DNA from: Monilinia fructicola
Lineage: Eukaryota; Ascomycota; Leotiomycetes; Helotiales; Sclerotiniaceae
Reading direction: 5' to 3'
Assembly: GCA_008692225.1 (NCBI GenBank)
Contig: VICG01000004.1
Location: forward strand, 1,860,501 to 1,924,500
Length of the DNA: 64,000 bases
Below are positions 24,980 to 36,731 of the stretch, piece by piece. The first letter of the stretch is position 1, and each line of letters starts with the position of its first letter. The notes below the pieces were generated by a model. It ran no database searches. It saw nothing but the letters and a program-made list of their open reading frames with translations, and had not been told where the DNA came from. The translations under genes were made by a program, and so were the position numbers.

Positions 24980-25890
24980 GAGCATCGAAGCTCGAGCTTG
25001 ATTGGAAGGTTCAGTTGAAGAGAGGTCTAGAGTCAGGTGACAGGATGTTGTACTTTAAAAGTGCGCTCCACTTAGAGCAGGAGAGCTTTGCTGGTCATTG
25101 TCCTGAGACCGCTAAGGAGGATAATTCCCGAGGGATTTTTGGATGCCTGTATATATTGTGTTTGTTGCGGTTAGCCTTCAAATTGAATTAGATAAGGTCT
25201 AATACTTCGTAATGGATGGAAGGTTCTTCGTTTCTTTCAATATTGAAAATATCCCATTTTATAAGCGTGCCGATTGAGGGATACAGCAATGAGTACCTCG
25301 CAACCTACTCAATACCACAAGGTCAGCTGGGATGTTCAATTAGTAAGGTTGTGCCAGTTACACTTGTCGATTGGCCCCAATAGACAGGACTTGCGACTTC
25401 AGACAGTTATCTCTCATAACAATATTTCAACACCCAAACAATGGACAAAAAGCTATGCCGGAGGTAAATGGACATCGTATGTATAGTCCATTCTCTCTTT
25501 TCATCGTCAAATTTCCATTTGCCAGTTCTGGTATCATTTGTCGGTAGCGATTGGGAACGTGGCACGACTGATATCACCTTTCCAAGCCACGACTGCGTAA
25601 ATGTGGCTGATTGAGTGCTGCATGAGTCAGCAAATTCTTATTCCAACCACCTTCCATGTAGCTCACTCCAGATCGAACTTTAGCAACCCAACTTTAGAAC
25701 TTAAAATTTTATGGCAAAAGATCACTCTATCGTTCTGTGGAAGTGGACATAAATGAGGTTGGTCTCAATTGGCTTCATCCCAGTGAGGATCATAAGCCAC
25801 TTCTATAATGTGAAGTCTTTGTCCTTTTTTCAAGAGAGTTGATCATAATGCACTATTTTATATCTGAGGAAATTCCAGTCTCAAAGGGAA
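24980..25890. other. intergenic
   Basis: No supported gene or repeat between the Cys-rich gene and the HET relic. Confidence 0.4.
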
Positions 25891-26405
25891 CATTATTGTG
25901 GAGGGACAGAAGTTCGTAGTAGGACAGAACCTGGCCTGCTGCATCATTCAACATGAAGGGATCAACACGATCCTCTGGGCTGATGCATTTTATATCAACG
26001 AGCATCATACATCAGAAAGGAACCAAAAAGCCAACCACCTGGGCGGGATTTTCGGAAAGCCAATGTTTTCAACTCGCCTTGAGTCGCTGGAAAGGAATGG
26101 ATGAGAATTTAGCATAGCAATCAACTGCAGGTAGGGGATTCAACATCGGAATGGAGATATCGAAACTCTACCCCACAACCTTTATCAAGCTAGCAGCCAG
26201 AATGGTAGTATACCATGGCCGGCTGAATATACACTGGTCAAATATTTTGCACATGCGGAACGAACTATCAGCCAAGTATGGCCCTATACTTATAAAATCA
26301 AACCAGGGTGCAATACTGCTTAGTATGCATAGCAGATTCATAAAACCCAGCTTTCAACATGTGATTTGGACATTCGAACATCTCTTTATAGTGCATCAAG
26401 CTTGA
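25891..26405 (+). pseudogene. HET-domain (heterokaryon incompatibility) relic
   Basis: The frame at 25898-26104 reads like the core of a HET domain (PF06985): GQKFVVGQNLACC, then ILWADAFYINEHHTSERNQK and HLGGIFG. These match the family pattern of a Gln-x-Asn-Leu helix, the TLWVDAICINQ block and ERNxQV-M--IY. The next block expected in HET proteins seems present in a different frame at 26190-26240 (AARMVVYHGRLNIHWSNIL). Stops and a frame change separate the two, and no start or full-length frame exists. Intact members trigger cell death on fusion of incompatible strains. Here only a fragment remains. Assignment is by pattern, not search. Confidence 0.55.
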
Positions 26406-27254
26406 CTCCTATTTCTGAAGTCGTCTAAAGTGCATACGAAGCGCCCAAAAGTGCGAGAGACGAAACGAAAGCCAAATGGAAGCAAGAGATTCCCACTGCA
26501 TCGTGGGATATTATGTACTCATGGCTAAACCAAGACTTAGATCAAGATATATCCATGCTTCACGGATCGGATATTTCACCCGAAGAGTTACAGCATGAAT
26601 CTCTTTCGGTATCCATGTAACTATGCGGAATGCGAAGAACTCCGCCGAAAAATGGCGCTGCAGCATGAACTTAGCCACGAGGGTCAATAGGATGACCAGC
26701 ATACTACAAGAATTAGAAGCTGTTAAGATAAAAAGAAGCCTTCTACAAGGGCTTTGAGATTAGATGTTATGATAATCGAAAATCGGACCGATCATAGAAT
26801 ACAGCGAAATGTGGATCGGCCACTTACAAGAAGCCGCGGAATTCTCACTCTCGTCGATTCATGACGACAAGAGAGCTAGATACTATTGGAATCGGCTCGC
26901 ATGATATCCACAAGAATAATACTCTCACTCAAGCTGTAGATAACCATGTGGCTGCAATCATGTGACTCGCAGGGCATTCTTTCAGAGTTGATGGAAGAAG
27001 CTTTGTAGCAAAACATATGGTTGAAATAGAACGGAAGGTGGGTGTCACTTCGCCACAGGTGTTTCAGTTCGGCATTGCAGGGTATAAAGATCCGAGAGGA
27101 AAGGATTGCATATATATTTGGATCAATACCGCTACCGTATAAGCGTCAATATCTCCGGCCACTGGAGTTAAAAGGGACTACAGTTTGAGATTTCTCTAAT
27201 AATTTGGAACAACTTATTGTCTCATTTCAAATTCTGTAACTAGCCACTGATTCG
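26406..27254. other. gene-poor stretch
   Basis: May contain further unreadable remains of the HET relic. No intact feature seen. Confidence 0.3.
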
Positions 27255-29252
27255 TTATTCTCTTTTGCAGGTGCTCTTACACTCATTCCACTCTCTCTTG
27301 CATTCCCAACACCACTCAAACAAACACTTGCAAGTCATGTGCAGACAGCCCTCATTCTTCTCGATAACAAAATTGCACCGAGGACAGTTCCTCCATCCCT
27401 CTTTCTCAGCCAGTGCCTGCACTGCTTGCCCCTCCTTATCCTCTTTACAGACTCCGGAGTGTTCTCCGTTGCCACAAGGTGCACATGTACGATGATTGCA
27501 TGCTTGGCAAATTGCGATAGTTCCATGTATGTGGGCTGGTGGAATGAACTTTGAGCATTCATTGTTGGAGCAGTAGCGAGGATTCTTGGTAGCTTGTTCG
27601 AGTATCAACAACTTGTATGAGGCAATGAAAGTTGCATCGAGCCAACGAGAGGCAAGGCTGACCGGAACATTCAACTTGCAGCATTTGAATCACACTTTGG
27701 ATGAAAGAGCGGTTCGGAAGGCGCCTGTTAGAGTTAGTATCGCAATGCAAGAAAGATTTGAGATTGATCACTCACCCTCGATACATGCTCCGCAATACGC
27801 ATGTTTACAGGACAGTACACACATCTTGTCTTTCTCTCCCGCCTCCATACATGATACACAATCGGCTTGCCTTGCCTTCTTCTCCTTCTCTGCCAGCTCG
27901 CGTGCCTTCTTTGCGTCCGCGACTCGCTGCTTTTCTTTGTCGGCCAGTTCGCGTGCCTTCTTTGCATCCGCGACTCGCTGTTTTTCTTTGTCGGCCAGTT
28001 CGCGTGCCTTCTTTGCATCTGCAACACGGATCTTTTCTTTTTTAAGAGATTCTAGTTGAATTTTTTTGACAGTTTCCTCGTTCAATTTTTGTTCTCGGTC
28101 CGTATTGGCCTTTTTCTCATCCTGTTGTCGTAGTACTTGTTCCGTTTCAAGCCTGACTTTCTTTTCAGCATCCTTACGAGCTGCCCTCTCTTTTTCCAAT
28201 TTGGCCTTCCGCTCTATAGCAGCGACTTCAGAAGCAGCTCTTTTCCTCCTTGCCTCCCTCTCTCTCCTTTCTTCGTCTTCGGTCGCTCTTTTCGTTTGTT
28301 CCTCCTGTTCTAGGGCCTCTTGTTCCCATTGGGCTTGAGCGGCTTGCGCTGCAACTAAGTCCCTTTCAAGCAAAACAGCCCTTTCTTCGTCCCTCTGCAG
28401 CAATATCCTCGCAAATTCTTCTTGCTCACCAAGCCTCCTATCTTGCTCTTCCCATTCTCGCTGTAGAGAAGCAGCACGATTGTCCTCATTTTCCCATTCA
28501 GCAGCAAGTCTTATGGCCTCTTCAGTTTCCCTCTCAAGAAGGGCTGCACGTCTTGCGTCCGTCGTAGCTTGCTCTTCCTCAATTTGAGCCTGTAGCCTTT
28601 GAGCCTCAAGTCGATCGAGCTCAAACTGAGATGGAGAGGGACTGCGGCTCTCCAGGTTACGTGCAAATCGTAGCTGGGATTGAAGAAGATCATGCTCGCG
28701 ATCCCATTCAGCTTGCAGTCTCTGGGCGGTCAGTTCATCAGATGACATTAATGAGCTGGAGCTGGAGGAGCTAGAAGTAGCCTTTGACCGTGAAGCCCGA
28801 GGGCGAGATGAAGGTAACTTGCCTTTTTGGCTTGAAGGTTGAGATTCGATTCGCGATTTCGGCTTGGATTTGACTTCAGGGCTCTTTTCAGATGAAGCCT
28901 GAGGCTGAGGGCGGGACTGGGACCGAGATCTGTGTTTGGATCCCGATCCAGCCGAGGACACCGGAGGCATGAGATGCTTCAAGTAGCTCTTCATATCCTG
29001 AAAAATTTGGTGGAGCTTGGGGGTGCAACTGTCGAATTCTATCAAATTTTCGATGTCTTCGAGTACCTGTGGGAACACGTCGTTGAACTTTTCCGGTTCT
29101 GTTTTGGGTATGTGAAGGTCTCCAAATCCATCAGAAACAAGGAATGAACAATCGTAGGAGGGTATCGCTATGTCAGGATATATCCATTTTCGGAAAGAAT
29201 ATCGAAGTGTGGCTGTTCGTATTTGATCTCGCGCTGCAGTACCAGTATCTCT
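27255..29252 (-). pseudogene. RBR-type E3 ubiquitin ligase gene, interrupted by in-frame stop
   Basis: The main exon (27776-29252, open without a usable ATG) encodes a Ser-rich region, then a long Glu/Arg/Lys/Ala coiled coil with three tandem 17-residue repeats (RVADAKKARELADKEKQ type). It then starts RING1 (CVSCMEAG..CVLSCKHAYCGACIEG). A 51-nt intron (27725-27775, GTGAGT to TAACAG, branch CTAAC) leads to AFRTALSSKV and then TGA at 27690-27692. The same frame resumes at once with FKCC and continues through an IBR (CSNNECSKFIPP..CQACNHRTCAPC) and RING2 (CPRCNFVIEKNEGCLHMTC). RING2 includes the catalytic-type Cys and ends WCWECKREW. The 5' end is also unclear: coding-like text near 29170-29330 (EEILVLQREIKYEQ; EIQELLDRT) sits in other frames. 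Either a decayed gene or sequence errors; intact members transfer ubiquitin via a RING2 thioester. Confidence 0.75.
27881..28033 (-). repeat. three tandem 51-bp coding repeats
   Basis: Three consecutive 51-bp units encode the 17-residue repeats in the coiled coil of the RBR gene; the two downstream units are nearly identical, which suggests recent duplication or homogenisation. Confidence 0.8.
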
Positions 29253-29260
29253 TCACCAAC

Positions 29261-30164
29261 CGAATCCTAACGCATCCGGCTGCAGATCCACGTTTTCCGA
29301 ACAGGTCCTGTCCAGCAGTTCCTGAATTTCTTTCTTCGCCTCGACTCACAACAAGCGTTGCTATTCTCTTCTTCCAGCCCACAGAATCTCTATTATTGTT
29401 GTCCTCTCTTCCTCTGATCTTCTTCTTTTGCAGCCTCCAACTCTTCAATACCTCTGCTTTGACGAGGAAATCCAGCCTCGTGTACAGTAATGGTTATTCT
29501 TTGCGAAAGATTGTGAGATAGGGAGTGAATGCGGAGTGAAGTACGACTGTTAGATGTGGAGTTGAGAAATTGATCTATGGAGAAAGCATATTTTCACAAC
29601 TTCGATCGAAATTAGAAAACCAGTGCGATAAGGTGGAGAAGCTATCTCGTGGTGCAAGGTACTGTAAGTGTGGAATTTGTTGTACATAATTTAGAGGAGA
29701 CAGCAATGCAATACCTGCTTGGTATGATTGGCTGAGCGACAAGTAATAACAGGGAACGACATGTGATCTCCACATCGGGCTAGCCCTGATGACAACGAAT
29801 CATTTTATGGGGCTTTAAGTGGGGTGACCAAGAGGACTAGAAGCCTCCAAAATGGTGGCGTTTGATAGAAAACCGATGAATTGATTCGTCATTCGACAAA
29901 GTAAGATGAATAGCGCAACTGAGTCATGATTTCGTATGCTTAGGTTGCAAGAGATATGATTGTTGGAAAATTGTGAAGAGTTTCGGGCCGCCAATCCAGG
30001 GGTTCGCTTCTAGGATTAGCGCAGCGACCACGCTTAACCTTGCAGCAGTTACAATCACATGATTTATGCTTCTAGAGGGTGCGCTATGTATTGGGTATCT
30101 ATTATTAAACTGATCTCTAAAGATCTATCGAAGGTAATTTGATTGCATGCAGAGTCACAATGAA
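29261..30164. other. intergenic
   Basis: Probably includes the unresolved 5' exon(s) of the RBR gene in 29261-29500 (Glu/Lys-rich frames such as EELEAAKEEDQRKR). The rest, to the MFS gene, shows nothing. Confidence 0.3.
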
Positions 30165-31768
30165 TCAAGCTCTGTATCGCCTTACAATCCCACCATCTTC
30201 GATTCCAAAAGACGACCCCGCATCTATCGTGTTATTTTTGTCCGATCGCTTGTTGGCAATAGTGATATATATCCAAGCAAATGCCATCAGAGCAAGAGCC
30301 ACTAGTGTCATGATAAGGGAGTCTGTCATTCCCTCTCTATAATGTGGAGCCTGGCTCGTTCTGAAAAGCCATGCAGAGACAAACCCACCGATATTTCCAA
30401 TACCGATCACGAATCCGGCTCCGATGGCTCTTTGGAAGGGAGTAGCCGAGTTGATCATCGGTAAGCTGTAGAGAAGAGGTAATGATACAAAGGTACCGAT
30501 GCTGACAAAGTAGAGCCCGAGCATAGAGATATGTGGCTGAAGGAGCTTTGGTTGTCGGAGAATGATGAATCCAATAGCGGTAATTATGTATCCGGTGATG
30601 GCGAAACCAGCGCGATGATTGATTCGATCGGCTGCCCATGCAGCCAACAGACAGGCAAGACCGGACACGATGAAGATAGGCACGACTTGGCCTTGGACTT
30701 GTGGTGTAGTGTAGTGGGGATGGAAAGCTTGAACAAAAGACGGGGAGAAGATTGCCACGGAGTAAGTTGTGGAGCAGGTGAGAACGTAACATGCGGCCCA
30801 GATGTAGTTGAGACCGTTGCTCAAGAAAATCTTCCATTCGGCAAAAATTCCTATGGTTGTTGTGCGGGCTTCGACTTCGGTGGCAATGATTTCCTTCTGC
30901 TCCTGACTGAGGAACGATGCTGATTCGGGGCGGCTGATGTTGCTAAAGAAGCATGCAAGACTAATGGCCATGGTAAGACATCCTTCGACGATGAAAATCC
31001 TAGGACAACAGTTAGCCTTCTATTCTTTCACCTTTTGTACAACGCACAGACGGAAAAATCTTGTAACTTACCATCGCCACCCGTGGTACCCATTTGAACT
31101 TTTAATATGAGCAATAGCGAAGGCGAGAATATTTCCCACAACGTTTGAACCGATATTCGCCACCATGAGCATGCTTACTCTCCATTGTAAATGTACTGAT
31201 GGGTAGTACAAAGCACAAACGAAGATGCATCCAGGAATGAGTCCAGCGTCAAATATGCCAACCAAAAATCTAGTTGCTAAGAGTGCCGAGTAGCTTTTGT
31301 CAAAACCTTGGCCTAGAGTGACCAGACCTATCACTACTGGTTAGATATTGGTGCTTCATGGCGTGAAGACTAGAGGGGATCCATACCCAGAAGAGCAGTC
31401 ATGATAGACAAATATCTCATGTATGAGAAGTTATATTTTCTTTCCAAGAAACGCATGAGGAGATTGCTAGGAACCTCGAATAATATCAGCGGTACCAAGG
31501 GAATGGTAACTGCAAGGAAAACTTTCATGGCGTCCATCTTCAATTCTTTTGGTAGGCCTTGTACCATGGCAGCACCGATGTTCGTTCGACCCATGAGAGA
31601 AAGGAAGTTCAAGAAGAGCATAGGGGTGAGAAGGTGAAGATCAAGTCTCAGAGCGAGCTTTTGGTCGAATCGGGACGGGCCAGAAAGCTCTAAATCATGA
31701 CTGCTCTCTGTGATAGAGTATTTCTCGTCCATTTGAGACACGTCGGCGGCTGGTGGTTCTTGGGCCAT
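30165..31768 (-). CDS. MFS permease, allantoate-permease (DAL5-like) family (490 aa)
   Basis: Model: complement(join(30165..30999, 31072..31327, 31387..31768)). Introns are 72 and 59 nt with CTAAC branch sites, and both keep the frame. The N terminus is cytosolic and charged. About twelve membrane segments follow, starting at LHLLTPMLFLNFLSLMGRTN with the family's R-x-N-I-G-A motif. Other marks are GLVTLGQGF, ATRFLVGIFDAGLIPG (signature of loop 4/TM5) and the WRWIFIVEG block formed across the second splice. TM7 onward is in exon 3. The Dal5/anion:cation symporter group imports organic anions such as allantoate, vitamins or small peptides with protons; substrate cannot be read from sequence. 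Length is normal and no lesions are seen. A fungal plasma-membrane site is expected. Confidence 0.9.
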
Positions 31769-32523
31769 TGTTCCTTAAGCAGTGGCACTTCGAAAGATCA
31801 ATGATTAAGCTCCTGTACAGTACAAACAAAATAATCGAGGGATATGAAAGCTTAAAGTACAAATACAATAGGAATAATCTCGGTGGGATGCCGGTATACC
31901 GATTGGGGGTGTAGTCTTAATCCCAGGAATTGCTCAGCAAGTCAAGACGCAACAACCGCCCTTCACCAAAATTATATAGTGATATTTGTGGAGCTTCCGA
32001 TGCATAAGACGTCCAGAACCACCAGCAACAAAATTTGGGAGCAAGCATAATTTGAAAATCTGTTTCAACATAAGCTTTTGGTAGGAGATCGAACGAACCA
32101 TGAAGATAAAGTATCTCGGTGACATGGGCAGAAACCAAATCGATTACGGGTTAGCTTCCTGATTCAGACATACATACGCAGGATGCATTACGTCCGGACC
32201 AACATTTTATATTCCCTGTTACTCGCTTACATCTGCAGCGATCCCCGTTCTCGACTGGGGTGAACAGCATGGGGTACTGTAAAGTTGAGCTGCCATTCCG
32301 CTGCTGTCCTACAGCTCCCTGAGTTCGTTACTCGTACGACCTTGGCATTTCTCTATACCATCCTACTTCTCATACAAGGCGGTGGGGCTTTTACATGAAA
32401 AAATAATTACAGTAATGTTACAGCCTAGCCCATCATTAAATTTGACACGCCGTCCACACAGATCTTGACTCTACTGGAAGCTCGGTGGATGGTAGATTGA
32501 GATCGTTCTTTCCCATCAGCTCT
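31769..32523. other. intergenic
   Basis: Upstream region of the MFS gene and 3' region of the rhodopsin-domain gene. No feature supported. Confidence 0.4.
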
Positions 32524-33968
32524 CTATACACTTTCGGATTTTTTATTACATTCCTGTTCCACAGTATAAGATCTTTCAACCTTGATGTTTTTGTCCAGAA
32601 CTCTGTCATTGGGGATGATTTTCTCCCGGCTATTTCCCGAATGTATCGAATCCAACTCCAGATCATCATCACCAAACCGTTCGTACTGCGAACGAGGCTT
32701 CGATTTGTCTATGGTCGGTAGGTTGCTACCCATCGTTCCTAGATTCCGGGATCGAGATTGGGAGAACACCTCTGTTTCAATGGTTGTGTCTCCGATGCTA
32801 AATCCAAAGATGCGCTTTATGCTGTCTTCCATGATCTTTAAGACAGTGGGAATGCAGGCTGAGATTATGCCGAAATTGACTTCCAACTGAGAGACCAATA
32901 TTCCGGTAGTAACGCCATCTTTATAAGAGCTAGAATAAGCACCATTCTTTGTACGTTCATCACAGCACTAAGAAACACTTACAAGATGCATCATTAAGAG
33001 ACTGAGAAGAAGTGTAGAGGCCTTTCAAACGCACGCACCCGAGAATAAGCTCACTATTCAAAAGTTAGGCATTTACCATTTCCCGAAGTAATCAACTTAC
33101 GAAACAGACAAAACAGACATAATCATTGCTATGATATATTTCCGTTTATAGGTAACGAAAGAAAACAGCCACCAGGGCAAAGCGACGACCACCACACTTG
33201 CGAAAATATTTAAGCCGGCATGAGCGAACCAGAAAGGGGGTTTGTAGAAGCATTGGCTCTGATCGTTTCCGTGGATCCAGTTGCTTTTAAAATTGATTCC
33301 GCATTGAAAAGCCGTAGCAATGGAGCAGCCAAGGGAGTATGCCGCAATATATACAATTAGCATTTTGCAGCACCTGTTGAAGTTCTTCATGTTTGGAGTC
33401 GAAATGGCCAATAGGAGTAGACAAGTTGCAACTTTCGAGAGGCCAACTCCAAATTTGTAAAATATTTGGTAGAGGTAGAACATCTATACAATGATTAGAA
33501 ACTTCAACATAACTATGTATGTACGAATAGAGGCAAACCTCGAGCGTCATCTCCATTTGAGCCTTGCTTAGTATTTTTGCATGAAGACCGAGTCCCCATT
33601 CTGCCCCTGAGAGATATCAGCATCTTCTCACAAGGAAAAAACTGCAAAAATACTTACCAACGCAGGCCATGATGGTCAAGACAATGGCAACCAACTTTTA
33701 AAAGTGTTAGAAATTACATGAATGTCGTCGGCAGAGAACTTACAGATGAAGTGATGATTGTCAAGTCGGAAACCATCATCCAGAACCGTGGCTCGCCGAA
33801 TGATGGTGCAGATGCCCTGGGAGAACTGCTATAACGATATCGCCCCCATATCCGCAGAGAAACAAAAACCACGACAAATGCCAGTGACAGAGTAGCGCCC
33901 TCAATAACAACCGCTCCACGAGGGTTGCTCACAACTGGAGGATTGACGGATGTGTTGATGTTGTTCAT
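32524..33968 (-). CDS. fungal rhodopsin-domain integral membrane protein (PTH11-like), six exons (392 aa)
   Basis: Model: complement(join(32524..32918, 32983..33053, 33101..33483, 33539..33606, 33658..33694, 33744..33968)). All five introns (64, 47, 55, 51 and 49 nt, from low to high coordinate) have GT-AG ends and restore one frame. About seven membrane segments occupy residues 20-285. Recognition comes from AVVIEGATLSLAFVVVFVSL (TM1), WGLGLHAKILSKAQMEMTLE followed by MFYLYQIFYKFGVGLSKVA, the CGINFKSNWIHG loop, and the ASVVVVALPWWLF segment. This is the pattern of the fungal rhodopsin-like domain (PF20684) in PTH11-related proteins, some of which sense surfaces or host cues. The C-terminal about 110 residues are a hydrophilic cytosolic tail with Ser/Asp-rich stretches. 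No CFEM domain precedes the membrane part. Ligand unknown. Confidence 0.86.
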
Positions 33969-36731
33969 GGTGAAGACTCAAGAGCTTGCACAAGAGAGTA
34001 AACAATCGACAACAGGATGATCCGCATCGATTATTGACTCCAGTGGGTACTGTGGCACTGCGTGGATGCAATTGAATGTTATACCAGATCTCTGGATTCA
34101 CATGTTTGTGCTGAATAATGGAAGGTATTACTCTAATAACATGCAAAATCGAGATGAGCTCGCTGCAGGACTCGAAGATTATCAGTGACAAGGTTCGCCC
34201 GCCAGATTAGAAAGATCTTCGAGTGCGCGAGATACCCATGGAACTCAATCCCACGGCCCACATAAAGCTAAACGTCAACCGGTTGTGTCCCTACTATTCC
34301 CTTGTCACCACAAAGACGGATGAAATAGAAGTTGACCTTTCAAGCCGGTAAACGCTACTCGCTTGTTTGGATGCATGTTCCACGGCAGAATCGTAACTGA
34401 CTTGGATCCCGGTGCAGAATTGAACGGCCTGCATTCACAGGGGTAATTATCAACTCTACATCCATTATTGCTCCTGTAGCATAACAGTATGAATCTGTTT
34501 GTGCCTAAGGGGCAAATTCCGAGGTAAAATGCCTCTGAACGCCTTTAGAGTTTCATTACGCCGAATTAGGACTTACGCAAGTAAAGTGTAAAAAATGGTA
34601 CTGCCAAGACGAAGTTAGAGAAATTCGATTCGCCTGAGAGTCTGAGACATGCCTTTAGAACCCCTTTGGACATACCATGATGTTTAGAATGTAAAGGGTT
34701 ATCTCCTGCTTTAGTAATTGGAGTTGGTTGGAGTTGCAAATGGAGTTCACAACCGGTCAAAGAACAAAGTTCAGTTGCGGGGCAACATCACATGTTATGC
34801 AGTCAGCCGAATTGGTGCTAGACGATAAGATTCTCCAGGACAAGCTTATAACCCTATCCCTGTAGCGAAGAAAGCTTGTAGGATAATGAATCTCCCGTCT
34901 AATTATAATATGTTTAGACATAGAAGAAAGCCTCGAAATAGAGCTTGTTTGCAATCAATCTTCGAATATGGAAAGAGAATCAGGTGCCTTTGCAGCATGG
35001 CAAAATCCCCTAATGACTGGGGCTATCGTGCTTACTCCTGTATACAACACACCTGTTTGATAAATTACCAAAAATTGTGTCTTGTAGCGAGAACAATACT
35101 GTAGCACTCACTACTCCTGGTCAATATCAGATAAACGGGAATTGGAAAACCTCCTGCTTGGATGGTTCTTTCTTTCGGCCAACAGCAGCACTATAGGTTA
35201 GAGTCGGGATTTCAACATTTAAAACTATTTATCTTTTTGTTCTAAAAACACTTTATTATAGTTATCAAACATTTGCTTTATATAAAGCGCTTGTTTAGTC
35301 CTATTGTAGATTGATAGAGTACGGATCCCTCATACAAGATAGGAAGTTGCCGGATAAACTACTCAATGCTTGTACTAGGAGGAGACGGAGAATATGCAAT
35401 GGAACTCTTACAGTATTGTTTTCAGAATGCCCCTCCTTACAAGCGAAATTATTAAGGCTCAGCCCGTATTTTAATATAGAGGTTACTATCCCCTCCCTTT
35501 TAGAAACGCTAAAATCTGGATCGGCTCACATAAATCTGATAGGTACAATCTATCATTGCATGTACATGTTGCGATAAATTAAAAGGTAGAGTTTTCAATA
35601 TATAGCATATTACTCTTAACTTATCAGAAGATCCAAATCTAACTCATGCAGAGGAATTCAACCATTTAGCCAAAGCTTACTAGAGGGCATTTATCATTTA
35701 ACGTTTATCTAGGGAAAGGACAGCACATTTCACCGAGATACAGTATTTCTCTTGCTCGGAAGTTCCCCGGTTATTAAGCAAGGATGAATAGAACGGGTGA
35801 CGGGGGCAACCGTTGAGTCGTTGACAGTACTGTACAGTATTGGTGGATCTACTCCGTCTCGAATGGCTGTCAACCAGGGGTTGCACGGGTTGGTGTGACC
35901 ACCAGTGACTGTTACTCAAACATCAACGACTACAAAAGATTCGTTGCATTTCAAATCTCACTCATTCTGAGTCGAGAAAGCTTGGCGTAGTAAAACATCA
36001 TTGAAAACTAATAGAACTCTCATATGTTTTGAGCTTGATTTGTTACAGTTGAAGTTGAACATGAAATGTCCAATTGTACTGTAACTCTAGTAGAGATTCT
36101 ATACTGAGATGGCTTACGAGTTCGTGTACCCACAGGTCCACTGTGTCGGTAGCAAATCATCATTCGACAGTGGCTTCCAGATCGCACAATGCAATTGTGA
36201 TTCCATACAGAACAGAATTTACTGTGAACATAACATCATAAATCGGTGACGATGAAAAAAGACTTGGAGGAACCAACCATTTTGCAGTCTTGACTGTGTT
36301 ACCGTATCATTCGACATTCAATCTCCGTGCTTTGCAAGGTCTTATAAACCTTACTTGGCTAGGTTCTAGTTTATTCTAGCAAGGGGCACCTCCCGTTGCA
36401 GTGCTGATGGGCCCGTAGTACACTATACAGTAGTTGCCATATTCGGCTTCTCCCCGGCAAGGAGCATTTAGTTTTAAATGGGGTGATATAATAAAACAAG
36501 GGTGCTACTGCCCAAAGCAATTAGCAAGATCTGGTTCTGATATGTGCTAAACAAGATATTCAAAGTCGAAATTCATCGGAAGTATCTTCTGATTAAATCT
36601 TGAAGAACGGAATTGGCATTACCTGCGATCATTGTTAAGAAGTTTCGTCATAAATAGTAGAATTGTGTGAATCAGCTTTCCACAAAAATCTTGCTCTTCG
36701 GACTAGTTCTTCCGCGTCTACCACACCACCA
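33969..36731. other. gene-free stretch
   Basis: About 2.8 kb without a supported gene. An 88-codon frame at 35311-35577 (+) has no recognisable domain. A CAGTACTGTA motif is at 35825-35834. Confidence 0.4.

Noticed and set aside
26151..26405. Possible cytochrome P450 fragment (AKYGPI)
   Set aside because: The only match is a short phrase. The neighbouring AARMVVYHGRLNIHW block fits the downstream part of a HET protein better, and the adjacent frame holds a HET core.
27586..28059. 157-codon plus-strand frame rich in Ser/Phe/Ala
   Set aside because: It is the antisense shadow of the coiled-coil repeats and RING1 of the RBR gene.
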